This document shows, in pieces, positions 38,001-45,114 of a DNA stretch of 64,000 bases. The stretch spans positions 62,001 through 126,000 of the forward strand of contig NZ_AULR01000003.1 of the NCBI RefSeq assembly GCF_000422385.1. The letters are read 5' to 3'. Position 1 is the first letter of the stretch; each line of letters begins with the position of its first letter. The translations under genes were made by a program, and so were the position numbers. The stretch is from Microbacterium indicum DSM 19969. GTDB taxonomy: Bacteria; Actinomycetota; Actinomycetes; Actinomycetales; Microbacteriaceae. The notes under the pieces were generated by a model. It made no database searches and had not been told where the DNA came from. It saw only the letters and a program-made list of their open reading frames with translations.

Positions 38001-39705
38001 CGCCCGTCGTCTCGCCGATCGCGAAGACCCCGAAGAGGCCGCGGTCGGGGATCGTGCCGCCGCTCGTGACGGCGAGCCGCTGCGCGCCGGGCCGGCCCTC
38101 GAACACGCCCCGGTCGCGGTCCCACACGATGCGCGGGCGCAGCTCGGCGAACTCGTCGGACGGGTAGCGGCCGGCGAGGAGGTCGAGCGTGGCCTCGAAC
38201 GCGCTGCGCGGCAGGGCGCGGAACGGCGCCGAGCGGCGGACCGTCTCGAACCAGTGCTCGACGTCGACGGAGTCGAGCGCCGCGGCCGCGACGGTCTGCT
38301 GGGCGAGGATGTCGAGCGGGTTCTGGGGGACCGCGATCGCCTCGATCCGGCCGTGGAGCATGCGCTCGGTCACGACGGCCGTGTGCAGGACGTCGCCGCG
38401 GTGCTTCGGGAACAGATCCGCACGGCTGATCTCGCCGACCTGGTGGCCCGCCCGGCCGACGCGCTGCAGGCCGCTCGCGGCGCTGGGCGGCGACTCGACC
38501 TGGATCACGAGGTCGACCTCGCCCATGTCGATGCCGAGCTCGAGGCTGCTCGTGGCGACGACGCAGCGCAGCGCGCCCGACTTCAGCTCCTCCTCGACGA
38601 TCGCGCGCTGGTCCTTCGACACCGACCCGTGGTGGGCCTTCGCGAGGACGGCGGCGGATCCGCCCGTCTCCATCTCGGTCGGGCCCATGAGCGCGGCCTT
38701 CGCCGCGGGCGGCGGCTCGAGGCCGAGGCGCTCGGCGTAGATCTCGTTGAGGCGGCCCGTCAGCCGCTCGGCGAGGCGGCGCGAGTTCGCGAAGACGATC
38801 GTCGAGCGGTTCGCGAGCACGCGGTCGACGATCGCCTCCTCGACGTGCGGCCAGATGGATCCGCTGATCTCGGGGTCGTGCGACGACGGCATGCCGTCGT
38901 CGACGCCCTCCCAGAAGGCGTCGTCGGCCGGCGCCACGGGGCCGGCCTCGGCGCGGGCGGGCGCGGGCGGGTGCTGCATGTCGTCGACGGGGACGCGCAC
39001 CGCGAGGTCGAATGTCTTCGACGCCTTCGGGGCGACGATGTCGACGGGCGCCGAGCCGCCGAGGAAGCGCGCGACCTCGTCGATCGGCCGGACGGTCGCC
39101 GACAGGCCGATGCGCTGCGCCGGCGAGTCGAGCAGCTCGTCGAGGCGTTCGAGCGAGACCGCCAGGTGCGCGCCGCGCTTCGTCGCCGCGACGGCGTGGA
39201 CCTCGTCGACGATGACGGTGTGCACCTGCGCGAGGGTGTCGCGGGCGCGCGAGGTGAGCATGAGGTAGAGCGACTCGGGCGTCGTGATGAGGATGTCGGG
39301 CGGGTTGCGCACCATCTTCTGGCGGTCGCTCGACGGGGTGTCGCCGGAGCGGACGCCGACCGAGACCTGCGGGGCCTCGAGGCCGAGGCGCTTCGCCGCC
39401 TGCGCGATGCCGACGAGGGGCGACTGCAGGTTGCGCTCGACGTCGACGCCGAGCGCCTTGAGCGGCGAGACGTAGAGGATCTTCGTCGTCGGCTTGGCCC
39501 CGGGTTCGGGCCGCTCGCGGAACACGCGGTCGACGGCCCACAGGAAGGCCGACAGGGTCTTGCCCGAGCCCGTCGGCGCGACGACGAGCGCGTGGCGGCC
39601 CTGCGAGATCGCGTTCCACGCTCCCTCCTGGGCCGCGGTCGGCGCAGGGAAGGCGCCGCGGAACCACGCCGCGGTCGCGTCGCCGAACCGGCTCAGAACG
39701 TCCAT
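35026..39705 (-). CDS. lhr: Large helicase-related protein Lhr (ATP-dependent 3'-5' helicase)
   Basis: 1559 residues, the usual length of actinobacterial Lhr. Motif I APTGSGKT at residues 43-50, motif II DEVH at 167-170, motif III LSATV at 201-205, then the second RecA domain (GGSAAVLAKAHHGSVSKDQR; IQVESPPSAASGLQRVGRAG). These are followed by winged-helix and Lhr-specific C-terminal domains. It unwinds RNA:DNA hybrids and acts in DNA repair. ATG at 39705 with GGAGGAT before it is chosen; the open frame extends 92 codons further upstream through a palindromic repeat and is not coding there. Confidence 0.93.
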   Translation of the reverse strand: MDVLSRFGDATAAWFRGAFPAPTAAQEGAWNAISQGRHALVVAPTGSGKTLSAFLWAVDRVFRERPEPGAKPTTKILYVSPLKALGVDVERNLQSPLVGIAQAAKRLGLEAPQVSVGVRSGDTPSSDRQKMVRNPPDILITTPESLYLMLTSRARDTLAQVHTVIVDEVHAVAATKRGAHLAVSLERLDELLDSPAQRIGLSATVRPIDEVARFLGGSAPVDIVAPKASKTFDLAVRVPVDDMQHPPAPARAEAGPVAPADDAFWEGVDDGMPSSHDPEISGSIWPHVEEAIVDRVLANRSTIVFANSRRLAERLTGRLNEIYAERLGLEPPPAAKAALMGPTEMETGGSAAVLAKAHHGSVSKDQRAIVEEELKSGALRCVVATSSLELGIDMGEVDLVIQVESPPSAASGLQRVGRAGHQVGEISRADLFPKHRGDVLHTAVVTERMLHGRIEAIAVPQNPLDILAQQTVAAAALDSVDVEHWFETVRRSAPFRALPRSAFEATLDLLAGRYPSDEFAELRPRIVWDRDRGVFEGRPGAQRLAVTSGGTIPDRGLFGVFAIGETTGARVGELDEEMVYESRVNDVFTLGTTSWRIVEITHDRVNVVPAFGQPGRVPFWKGDGLGRPAELGEALGRFTREIAAADPQAARERMGAAGLDDNAQANLLSYLDEQREATGSLPTDRTLTVERGRDEVGDWRIILHSPYGMPVHAPWALAVNARIRERLGVDGSAVASDDGIVARIPDTETDPPGAELFVFDPDELEQLVTDEVGGSALFASRFRECAARSLLMPRLQPGKRMPLWQQRQRSAALLEVARGHPTFPVILETLREVLQDVYDLPSLVRIARGIGERRIRLVESEPAQTSPFARDLLFGYVGAFMYEGDSPLAERRAAALSVDPALLGELLGRVEMRELLDPDVLAQFELEVQRLAAGRRARGLEGVADLLRLLGPLGADEVAARLDRADAPRVAEPVVVDAAGDEREPDPPHATEAEAREHLDALVRSRRAIRVSVAGSERFAAIEDAGRLRDALGTALPTGVPVAFTESVADPLGDLVSRFARTHGPFAVQQVADRLGIGAAVARHALQRLEQQGRAVSGFFLPDGAAATLADEPEWCDAEALRRIRMRSLAALRGSIEPVDPAAFARFLPAWQHLDRPLEGVDGVLQVVEQLAGVPIPASAWESMVLPSRIADYAPAMLDELTAAGEVVWTGHGAIAGRDGWVALHPADALPITLAPPESEVDAASLDARVLEALGPGGAMFAGQVVLALDDPEASTTAVVDALWRLVWAGRVTNDTFAPLRQLMAGGSQAHKAARRPPRTRSFRGVSFSGSSAPRPAPVVGGRWSALPAPDGDAALRAAAHASLLLDRYGVVTRGSVQNEGSPGGFAQAYRTLATFEEQGHCRRGYLIEKLGAAQFAASPTIDRLRTFSGLPDPAPLRARVLAATDPANPYGAALPWPALVDVTHRPGRKAGAVVVMVDGSLALYLERGGRTVLSFADDDAALAAAARGLAQTAAERRLETLTIEKVNGVFVYEAPAARHLRAAGFVESTKGLTLRRAR

Positions 39706-39772
39706 GGATCCATCCTCCCGCCGACCCCCGACACGCGGGCCCGCCCCGCCGCCACCGCCCACCCCACCCGGT

Positions 39773-39854
39773 GCAGAACCACGGCAGATCCGGCCCGTAC
39801 CTGCCCGACACGCCGCGCGCCCCGCGGCGGCGGCGAGATCTGCCGTGCTTATGC
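39773..39854 (+). repeat. 82-bp palindromic repeat, copy 4
   Basis: Ends GCAGAACCACGGCAGATC and GATCTGCCGTGCTTATGC; core GACACGCCG forward. The interior of 62 bases differs from copy 5 at only about two or three positions. It lies in the 339-base gap 39706-40044 between lhr and a TetR gene, which holds nothing else recognisable. Confidence 0.82.
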
Positions 39855-39953
39855 CTCGGCAGGCGCGCCGAGGGAGACGGTGACCGCGGGGCGCGCGCCC
39901 CGCGGCGGACCTGCCGCCGCACCGTCCCCCGCCGCCTTCGCCCGACCACCCGC

Positions 39954-40035
39954 GCAGGACTACGGCAGATCCGGCCGGCACCTGCCCGACACGCCGCGCG
40001 CCCCGCGGCGGCGGCGAGATCTGCCGTACTCCTGC
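39954..40035 (+). repeat. 82-bp palindromic repeat, copy 5
   Basis: Ends GCAGGACTACGGCAGATC and GATCTGCCGTACTCCTGC; core GACACGCCG forward. It begins 181 bases after copy 4 and is almost identical to it, pointing to a recent duplication or ongoing conversion. Confidence 0.82.
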
Positions 40036-40044
40036 GGGCGGTGC

Positions 40045-40659
40045 TCAGCCGCCCGCGCGCGTGAGGCGCCGCTCGACGGGTGCCCATCCGCGCTCGAGCA
40101 TCTCGAACCCGGCCTCGAGCGTCGCCACCTGGTCGTCGCTCTCGGTCACCATGGTCTGCAGCTGCAGCACGAAGCGGGCGTAGACCCGGATCTCGGTGGT
40201 CGGCTCGTCGAGACCGAGGGCATCGGCGATCGCCTCGGACAGCGCGTCGCCGTGGCGCAGCCACATCCGTGCGCCGTAGTCGCGCAGCGCGGGCGTCTCG
40301 TGGAGGAACCGCATGAAGATCCGGGCCACGTCCTCGCCGTGCTCGTCCACGTTGAGCCCGATCTCCGCGGCGTAGAAGTCGCGGATCGCGCGGTTGATCC
40401 CGACCCCGTCCGGCCGATCTCGCACCGCCCCGACGAGGCGGTCGCGCTGCTCGTCGTCCTCGTCGAAGACGAGCGCCTCCTTCTGCGGGAAGTGCGCGAA
40501 GACGGTCGTCGGCGACACGTCGGCGGCGTCGGCGATCTCACGGATGCTCACGTTGTCGAAGCCGCGCTCGAGGAACATCGTCGTCGCGACGTCGGAGATG
40601 TTCTTGCGCGTCGCGGCCTTCTTGCGCTCGCGGCGGCCCAAGGGCTCGGCGGTCGTCAT
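40045..40659 (-). CDS. TetR-family transcriptional repressor
   Basis: 204 residues. A basic N-terminus (RRERKKAATRKNISDVA) leads into the HTH VSIREIADAADVSPTTVFAHF (recognition helix SPTTVFAHF, residues about 38-58). The helical ligand domain follows. Divergent from an exporter gene with a 63-base gap that contains the AAACTG-N9-CAGTTT palindrome, so it should repress both. TAGTCT (40671-40666) is 6 bases before the ATG: leaderless. Confidence 0.9.
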   Translation of the reverse strand: MTTAEPLGRRERKKAATRKNISDVATTMFLERGFDNVSIREIADAADVSPTTVFAHFPQKEALVFDEDDEQRDRLVGAVRDRPDGVGINRAIRDFYAAEIGLNVDEHGEDVARIFMRFLHETPALRDYGARMWLRHGDALSEAIADALGLDEPTTEIRVYARFVLQLQTMVTESDDQVATLEAGFEMLERGWAPVERRLTRAGG

Positions 40660-40688
40660 GCAGTCAGACTACCGACTTCAAAGTTGTA

Positions 40689-40718
40689 TTGACTCTGAAA
40701 CTGGTATTGATACAGTTT
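40689..40718 (+). promoter_or_regulatory. Exporter promoter with overlapping TetR-type operator
   Basis: -35 TTGACT (40689-40694), 16-base spacer, -10 TACAGT (40711-40716), then six bases to the ATG at 40723. The inverted repeat AAACTG-N9-CAGTTT (40698-40718) covers the spacer and -10, so a bound repressor would block polymerase. AT-rich compared with surroundings. Confidence 0.7.
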
Positions 40719-40722
40719 TGGC

Positions 40723-41976
40723 ATGACTTCACTGAATCAGCCCGCGCGCGGCTCCCAGCGCGCCTGGATCATGCTCGTCACGCTGACGATGCTCACCGTC
40801 GTCGGCATGACCGTCGTCCTCCCCGTCCTCCCGTTCGTGGTCCTGCAGTACGTGCCCGACGAGGGCCAGCTCTCCCTCTGGGTCGGCGTGCTCGAGTCGG
40901 TCAACGGGCTCTGCGCCTTCTTGGTCGCGCCGTTCCTCGGCCGGCTGTCCGACCGCTTCGGGCGCCGGCCCGTCGTGATCGCGGCCTCCTTCGGCGCGGC
41001 CCTCGCGATGACGCTGTTCGGCATCGGGGGAGCCCTGTGGATCCTCGTGCTCGCCCGGGCGATCCAGGGCCTCACCGCAGGCGACCTGCCCGCGCTCTTC
41101 GCCTACCTCGCCGACATCACCCCGCCCGAGCAGCGCGCCAGGCGGTTCGGGCTCCTCGGCGCGCTCACGGGGATCGGCACCATGGTCGGCCCCGCGATCG
41201 GAGGAGTGCTCGCCGCCGTCAGCATCCAGCTGCCGGTCTTCCTCACGGCCGCCGTTTCGCTCGTCGTCGCGGTCGTCAGCATCTTCCTGCTCCCCGAGAG
41301 CCTCCGGCCCGAGAACCGGATCCCGCGGATCTCGATGCGCGAGGTCCAGCCGTTCACGGTGTTCGTCGACGCGTTCCGCCGACCGGCGCTGCGCGGGCTC
41401 ATGATCGCGTTCGGGATCATGGCCCTTCCCTTCGGGTTCTTCGTCAACAACTTCAGCGTCCTCGGCCTCGACGCGATCGCGTGGGGGCCGACTCAGATCG
41501 GGCTGCTCACGGCGGCGGTGGGGGTCATCGACATCGTCGTGCAGGGGGTGCTGCTCGGGATCCTGCTGCCCCGCATCGGCGAGCGCGGGGTGATCGTGAG
41601 CGGGATCGCCGCGCAGATCGTCGGGCTCGCGGGGCTGGCGCTCGTCGCGTCGATCGCCGCCCAGCCGTGGCTGTTCATCGTCGGGGCGCTCGCTCTCGCC
41701 GCGGGGCAGGGCGCCTCGCAGGCTGCGATGGACGGCGCGATGTCGAACGCCGTCGGGGACGACGAACAGGGGTGGCTCGGGGGTGCGACCCAGTCGCTCA
41801 CGGCCGTGATCGGCGCCGTCGCGCCGCTCATCGTCGCGGGGCTGTACGTCGGGTTCGGCCACGCGGTGCCGTATGCGGTGGGCGCGGCGCTCATGGTCGT
41901 CGCGATCGTGGTCGTCGCCCGCGCGCACATCGCGAGCCCCGCGAAGGGCGAAGCCGAGGCGGCGCTCGCCGCATAG
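40723..41976 (+). CDS. MFS exporter, DHA1 (TetA-like) family
   Basis: 417 residues, 12 helices. Loop 2-3 motif GRLSDRFGRRPVVI and motif C LTGIGTMVGPAIGGVLA in helix 5 mark a drug:H+ antiporter of the 12-helix family. Divergent TetR regulator suggests induction by the exported compound. The mRNA is probably leaderless. Convergent with the ABC-F gene; two palindromic repeats lie between them. Confidence 0.9.
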   Translation: MTSLNQPARGSQRAWIMLVTLTMLTVVGMTVVLPVLPFVVLQYVPDEGQLSLWVGVLESVNGLCAFLVAPFLGRLSDRFGRRPVVIAASFGAALAMTLFGIGGALWILVLARAIQGLTAGDLPALFAYLADITPPEQRARRFGLLGALTGIGTMVGPAIGGVLAAVSIQLPVFLTAAVSLVVAVVSIFLLPESLRPENRIPRISMREVQPFTVFVDAFRRPALRGLMIAFGIMALPFGFFVNNFSVLGLDAIAWGPTQIGLLTAAVGVIDIVVQGVLLGILLPRIGERGVIVSGIAAQIVGLAGLALVASIAAQPWLFIVGALALAAGQGASQAAMDGAMSNAVGDDEQGWLGGATQSLTAVIGAVAPLIVAGLYVGFGHAVPYAVGAALMVVAIVVVARAHIASPAKGEAEAALAA

Positions 41977-41991
41977 GCCGGGGTCCCGGCC

Positions 41992-42073
41992 GCACGACGA
42001 CGGCGGATCCGTCCGGCACCCCGCCGACACGCCGTGCGGGCGGCGTCGGGGGCTGATTCTGCCGTCGTCGTGC
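41992..42073 (+). repeat. 82-bp palindromic repeat, copy 6
   Basis: Ends GCACGACGACGGCGGATC and GATTCTGCCGTCGTCGTGC, core CGACACGCCG forward. Together with copy 7 it fills the 269-base convergent gap 41977-42245. Confidence 0.8.
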
Positions 42074-42154
42074 GGGCGGGGCCGGGCGGCCGGCGTGGGG
42101 GAGCGCGGACGGCGGCCGGGATCCGCGCGGCGGCCGGGCGACACCGACCCCGCC

Positions 42155-42237
42155 GCACGACTGCGGCAGGATCGTCCGGTGCCGGGCCGACACGCCGGGG
42201 CTGGGATGGCCGGGGACTGAATCTGCCGTCGTCGTGC
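42155..42237 (+). repeat. 82-bp palindromic repeat, copy 7
   Basis: Ends GCACGACTGCGGCAGGATC and GAATCTGCCGTCGTCGTGC, core CCGACACGCCG forward. It starts 163 bases after copy 6 and ends 8 bases before the ABC-F stop codon. Confidence 0.8.
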
Positions 42238-42245
42238 CTGCGGCG

Positions 42246-43841
42246 TCACACGGCGTCGCCCTCCGCGGGGCCGGCCTCCGCGAGGCCGCCGTCCCGCAGC
42301 TCCAGCACGAGGTCGGGGGCCAGGCGCCGGAGGAACGCGTCGTCGTGGCTCACGATCAGCACCGCTCCGCGGAACGCCGTCAGGGCGGCGAGGAGCTGCT
42401 CGGCCGTCTCGATGTCGAGGTTGTTCGTCGGCTCGTCGAGGACGAGCAGCTGGGGCGCCGGATCCGCGAGCAGCAGCCGCGCGATCGCGACGCGGAACCG
42501 CTCCCCGCCCGACAGCGTCCCGACGGACCGGTCGGCCTCGGCCCCGCGGATCAGGAAGCGCGCGAGCCGGTTGCGCAGCGCCTTCTCGTCGATCCCCGGC
42601 GCCCCGGCAGCGACGGATCCGAACGCCGTCTCGGCGTCATCCAGCCCGTCGAGCCGCTGCGGCAGGTAGGCGACCCGGTCGGTGTGCAGCTCGGCCGACA
42701 CCGGTCCCGGCGCGGCGCCGCCGCGCACGAGTGCCTCGAGCAGCGTCGACTTGCCCGCCCCGTTCGGCCCGACGAGCGCGACGCGCTCGGGCCCCTGGAC
42801 GATCCACGACCGTTCGCCGTCCGAGAGCGTCAGGATCCGCCGGCCGGCCGCGACGTCGGGGTCGGGCAGGTCGAGCGCGACGGCGTCGTCGTCGCGGATC
42901 CGCCGGCCCGCCGCGTCGAGCGCGGCTCGCGCCTCCGACTCCTTCCCCTGCGCCTCGCCCCGCAGCCGCCCGGCTGTCGACTCCGCCGACGAGCGCAGGG
43001 AGTTCGCGAGGATCTTCGGCATCGACTCGGCGGCCTTCTTCCCGGCCTTCGCCCGCCGTGCGATCTTCGTCTCGAGCTCGATCCGCTGCCGCTTCTCGCG
43101 CGTGAGCGCCTTCTTCGCGTCGGCCTCCGCCTGCCTGGCCGCGTCCTGCTCGGCGTCGAGGTGCTCCCGCCAGGCCGAGTACGGGCCGCCGAACACCGTC
43201 AGGCCGCCGTCGTACAGCTCGGCGGTGTCGTCCATGAGCTCGAGCAGGTCGAGGTCGTGCGACACGACGACGAGGGCGCCGCGCCACCCGCGCACGAGGT
43301 CGTGCACGGCGGCGCGCCCCGCGCGGTCGAGGTTGTTGGTCGGCTCGTCGAGGAGCGTGACGGACGCGCCCCGGAGCCGGATCCCCGTGAGGGCCGCGAG
43401 CATCGCCTCGCCGCCCGAGAGCTCGCCGACCCGCCGCTCGAGCATCGCGGGGTCGAGGTGCGCCTCGGCGAGCGCCGCGCGGGCGCGGGCCTCGACGTCC
43501 CAGTCGTCGCCGACCTCGTCGAAGCGCTCGGGCGCGACGTCGCCGTCGGCGATGGCCCGCACGGCGTCGAACGCCCGGTCGACGCCGAGCAGCTCGGCGA
43601 CCCGGAGGTCGCGGTCGAGGGTCAGCTTCTGCGGCAGGTACGCGACGTCGCCGTCGGCGGTGACGCGCCCCGCGGTCGGGGCGAGCTCGCCCGCGGCGAG
43701 CCGCAGCAGGGTCGACTTGCCGGCGCCGTTGCGGCCGACGAGGCCCGTGCTCCCGGAGTCGAAGGATCCGCTGACGTCGCGCAGGGCGACGGATCCGTCG
43801 GGCCAGGTGAAGGAGAGATGGTCGAGGACGAGATTCGGCAT
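42246..43841 (-). CDS. ABC-F family ATPase (ribosome-associated type)
   Basis: 531 residues, two ABC domains and no membrane part. First domain: Walker A VGRNGAGKST, signature VGELSGGEAM, Walker B VTLLDEPTNNLD. Second: VGPNGAGKST, LSGGERFRVA, LLVLDEPTNNLD. The linker between them is a long charged helical pair (KKALTREKRQRIELETKI). ABC-F proteins act on the ribosome; some give antibiotic resistance by displacing drugs. The unusual leader with a short peptide and competing hairpins supports a drug-responsive role. ATG at 43841 with CCGGGAGG before it. Confidence 0.9.
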   Translation of the reverse strand: MPNLVLDHLSFTWPDGSVALRDVSGSFDSGSTGLVGRNGAGKSTLLRLAAGELAPTAGRVTADGDVAYLPQKLTLDRDLRVAELLGVDRAFDAVRAIADGDVAPERFDEVGDDWDVEARARAALAEAHLDPAMLERRVGELSGGEAMLAALTGIRLRGASVTLLDEPTNNLDRAGRAAVHDLVRGWRGALVVVSHDLDLLELMDDTAELYDGGLTVFGGPYSAWREHLDAEQDAARQAEADAKKALTREKRQRIELETKIARRAKAGKKAAESMPKILANSLRSSAESTAGRLRGEAQGKESEARAALDAAGRRIRDDDAVALDLPDPDVAAGRRILTLSDGERSWIVQGPERVALVGPNGAGKSTLLEALVRGGAAPGPVSAELHTDRVAYLPQRLDGLDDAETAFGSVAAGAPGIDEKALRNRLARFLIRGAEADRSVGTLSGGERFRVAIARLLLADPAPQLLVLDEPTNNLDIETAEQLLAALTAFRGAVLIVSHDDAFLRRLAPDLVLELRDGGLAEAGPAEGDAV

Positions 43842-43871
43842 GGTGCCTCCCGGTTGTCAGAGCAGAGGGGT

Positions 43872-43978
43872 GCGCTGACGCGGGGCGTGCCGGGGCCTGT
43901 CGGCCGGGAGGGCGAGCATCGACGATCAGCGCGGGAAGGCGCTGGCGATGCTCCGAGAACGGAGTCGACGATCAGCGC
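43872..43978 (-). promoter_or_regulatory. Putative four-segment attenuator before the ABC-F gene
   Basis: Read on the minus strand, four mutually complementary segments follow the leader peptide. Segment 1 (GCGCTGA, 43978-43972) lies just after its stop. Segment 2 (CAGCGC, 43944-43939) is extended outward by GAGCATCG (43953-43946). Segment 3 (GCGCTGA, 43932-43926) is extended by CGATGCTC (43921-43914). Segment 4 (TCAGCGC) is at 43878-43872. Pairings 1:2 with 3:4, or 2:3 alone, are exclusive. Segments 1 and 3 sit in a 17-base direct repeat (43965-43981, 43919-43935). Confidence 0.55.
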
Positions 43979-43981
43979 GGG

Positions 43982-44008
43982 TCACGCGTGTGCGTCGAGG
44001 TTCCTCAC
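43982..44008 (-). CDS. Possible leader peptide MRNLDAHA
   Basis: A GTG-started 8-codon frame ending in TGA, 140 bases before the ABC-F start and directly abutting the first attenuator segment. A possible -10 TAAGCT lies at 44049-44044. The ribosome site is weak. Supported mainly by its placement relative to the competing hairpins. Confidence 0.4.
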   Translation of the reverse strand: MRNLDAHA

Positions 44009-44075
44009 CGGTTCGTTCCGTTCGTCGGGGACAGGACCCCACCAGCTTAACGCGGCGCGACCCGCCCGCGCGGAC

Positions 44076-44131
44076 TTGCCCCGAGGGCCCGCCCCGGCGT
44101 AGCTTTCTGAAATTAGGCAAGCCTTGCCTTG
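44076..44131 (+). promoter_or_regulatory. efeUOB promoter with iron box
   Basis: -35 TTGCCC (44076-44081), 18-base spacer, -10 TAGCTT (44100-44105), then TTAGGCAAGCCTTGCCTTG at 44113-44131 covering the expected transcription start. The box is a perfect 7-1-7 palindrome (AGGCAAG-C-CTTGCCT) and matches the DtxR/IdeR consensus TTAGGTTAGSCTAACCTAA at most positions. Iron-replete repression is expected. The rest of the 343-base gap 43842-44184 is the ABC-F leader. Confidence 0.8.
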
Positions 44132-44184
44132 TGCGCGCGACCGCTCGTGTCGCGATCCCCCGTTCTGAATGCGAGACCCCCGCG

Positions 44185-45114
44185 TTGTTCGCGACCTTCC
44201 TCATCGGCCTGCGCGAGGGCCTCGAAGCGGCGCTCGTCGTCGGCATCCTCGTCGCCTACCTCGTCCGCTCCGGCCGCCGCGACGTCGTGCCGCGCATGCT
44301 GATCGGCGTCGGCCTGGCCATCGCTCTGGCGGTCGGCATCGGCGCGATCATGACCTTCGGCGCCTACACCCTGAGCTTCGAGGCGCAGGAGATCATCGGC
44401 GGCGGGCTCTCGCTCCTCGCGGTCGCGATGGTCACCTGGATGGTCTTCTGGATGCAGAAGACGGCCCGGTCGATGCGGTCCGACCTCGAGCGCAGCGCCG
44501 AGCGCGCGCTCCTCACGGGATCCCTGTGGTCGATCGTCGCGATCGGCTTCGTCTCGGTCGCACGCGAGGGCATCGAGACGACGCTCCTCCTCTGGTCGAT
44601 GGTCCGGTCGTTCGGCGACGCGCCCCAGGCGCTCCTCGGCGCCGTGATCGGGATCCTGACGGCGATCGTCCTCGGGTGGCTGCTGCAGCGCGGCTTCGTG
44701 CGCCTCGACCTCCGGCGGTTCTTCACCTGGACCGCGGGCGTCCTCGTCGTCGTCGCGGCGGGCGTCCTCGCCTACGGCCTCCACGACCTGCAGGAGGCGG
44801 GCGTCCTGCCGGGCCCCTTCAGCGCGTTGGCGCCGATCGACCAGGCGACGGGCCTCGTCGCGACGGGCCTCTCGGGCTTCCCCTTCGGGTACGCGTTCGA
44901 CGTGAGCGCCGCGATCCCGCCGGGAGGCGCACTCGCCGCGATCCTGCAGGCGACGCTCGGCTTCACCCCGCAGATGACCTGGGTCCAGGTCGTCGCGTGG
45001 GCCCTCTATCTCCTGATCGTGGGCGGAATCTACCTCCGCCGCGTGCGGCAGGGAGCGCGTCGTCCCCGCGCCGCTGCCGCTGTCCCCTCACCCTCACAGC
45101 AAGGAGCATCATGA
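44185..45114 (+). CDS. efeU: Iron permease EfeU (FTR1 family)
   Basis: 309 residues, seven helices. The two REGLE-type iron-path motifs are present: FLIGLREGLEAALVVGILVA in helix 1 and VSVAREGIETTLLLW in helix 4. The TTG at 44185 gives the family start MFATFLIGLREGLEA; upstream codons in the open frame run through the iron box and are excluded. It takes up iron together with EfeO and EfeB, and its stop overlaps the efeO ATG. Confidence 0.92.
   Translation: MFATFLIGLREGLEAALVVGILVAYLVRSGRRDVVPRMLIGVGLAIALAVGIGAIMTFGAYTLSFEAQEIIGGGLSLLAVAMVTWMVFWMQKTARSMRSDLERSAERALLTGSLWSIVAIGFVSVAREGIETTLLLWSMVRSFGDAPQALLGAVIGILTAIVLGWLLQRGFVRLDLRRFFTWTAGVLVVVAAGVLAYGLHDLQEAGVLPGPFSALAPIDQATGLVATGLSGFPFGYAFDVSAAIPPGGALAAILQATLGFTPQMTWVQVVAWALYLLIVGGIYLRRVRQGARRPRAAAAVPSPSQQGAS

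Noticed and set aside
39706..39981. N-terminal extension of Lhr by 92 codons
   Set aside because: The extension translates through two palindromic repeats, while the ATG at 39705 has a good ribosome site and gives the family N-terminus.
34933..40692. A 1919-codon open frame on the plus strand opposite lhr
   Set aside because: Arg/Glu/Asp-rich low-complexity translation caused by high GC; the opposite strand encodes a full Lhr with all helicase motifs. The same applies to long frames opposite putA (50492-53947) and rpoB (60290-63940).
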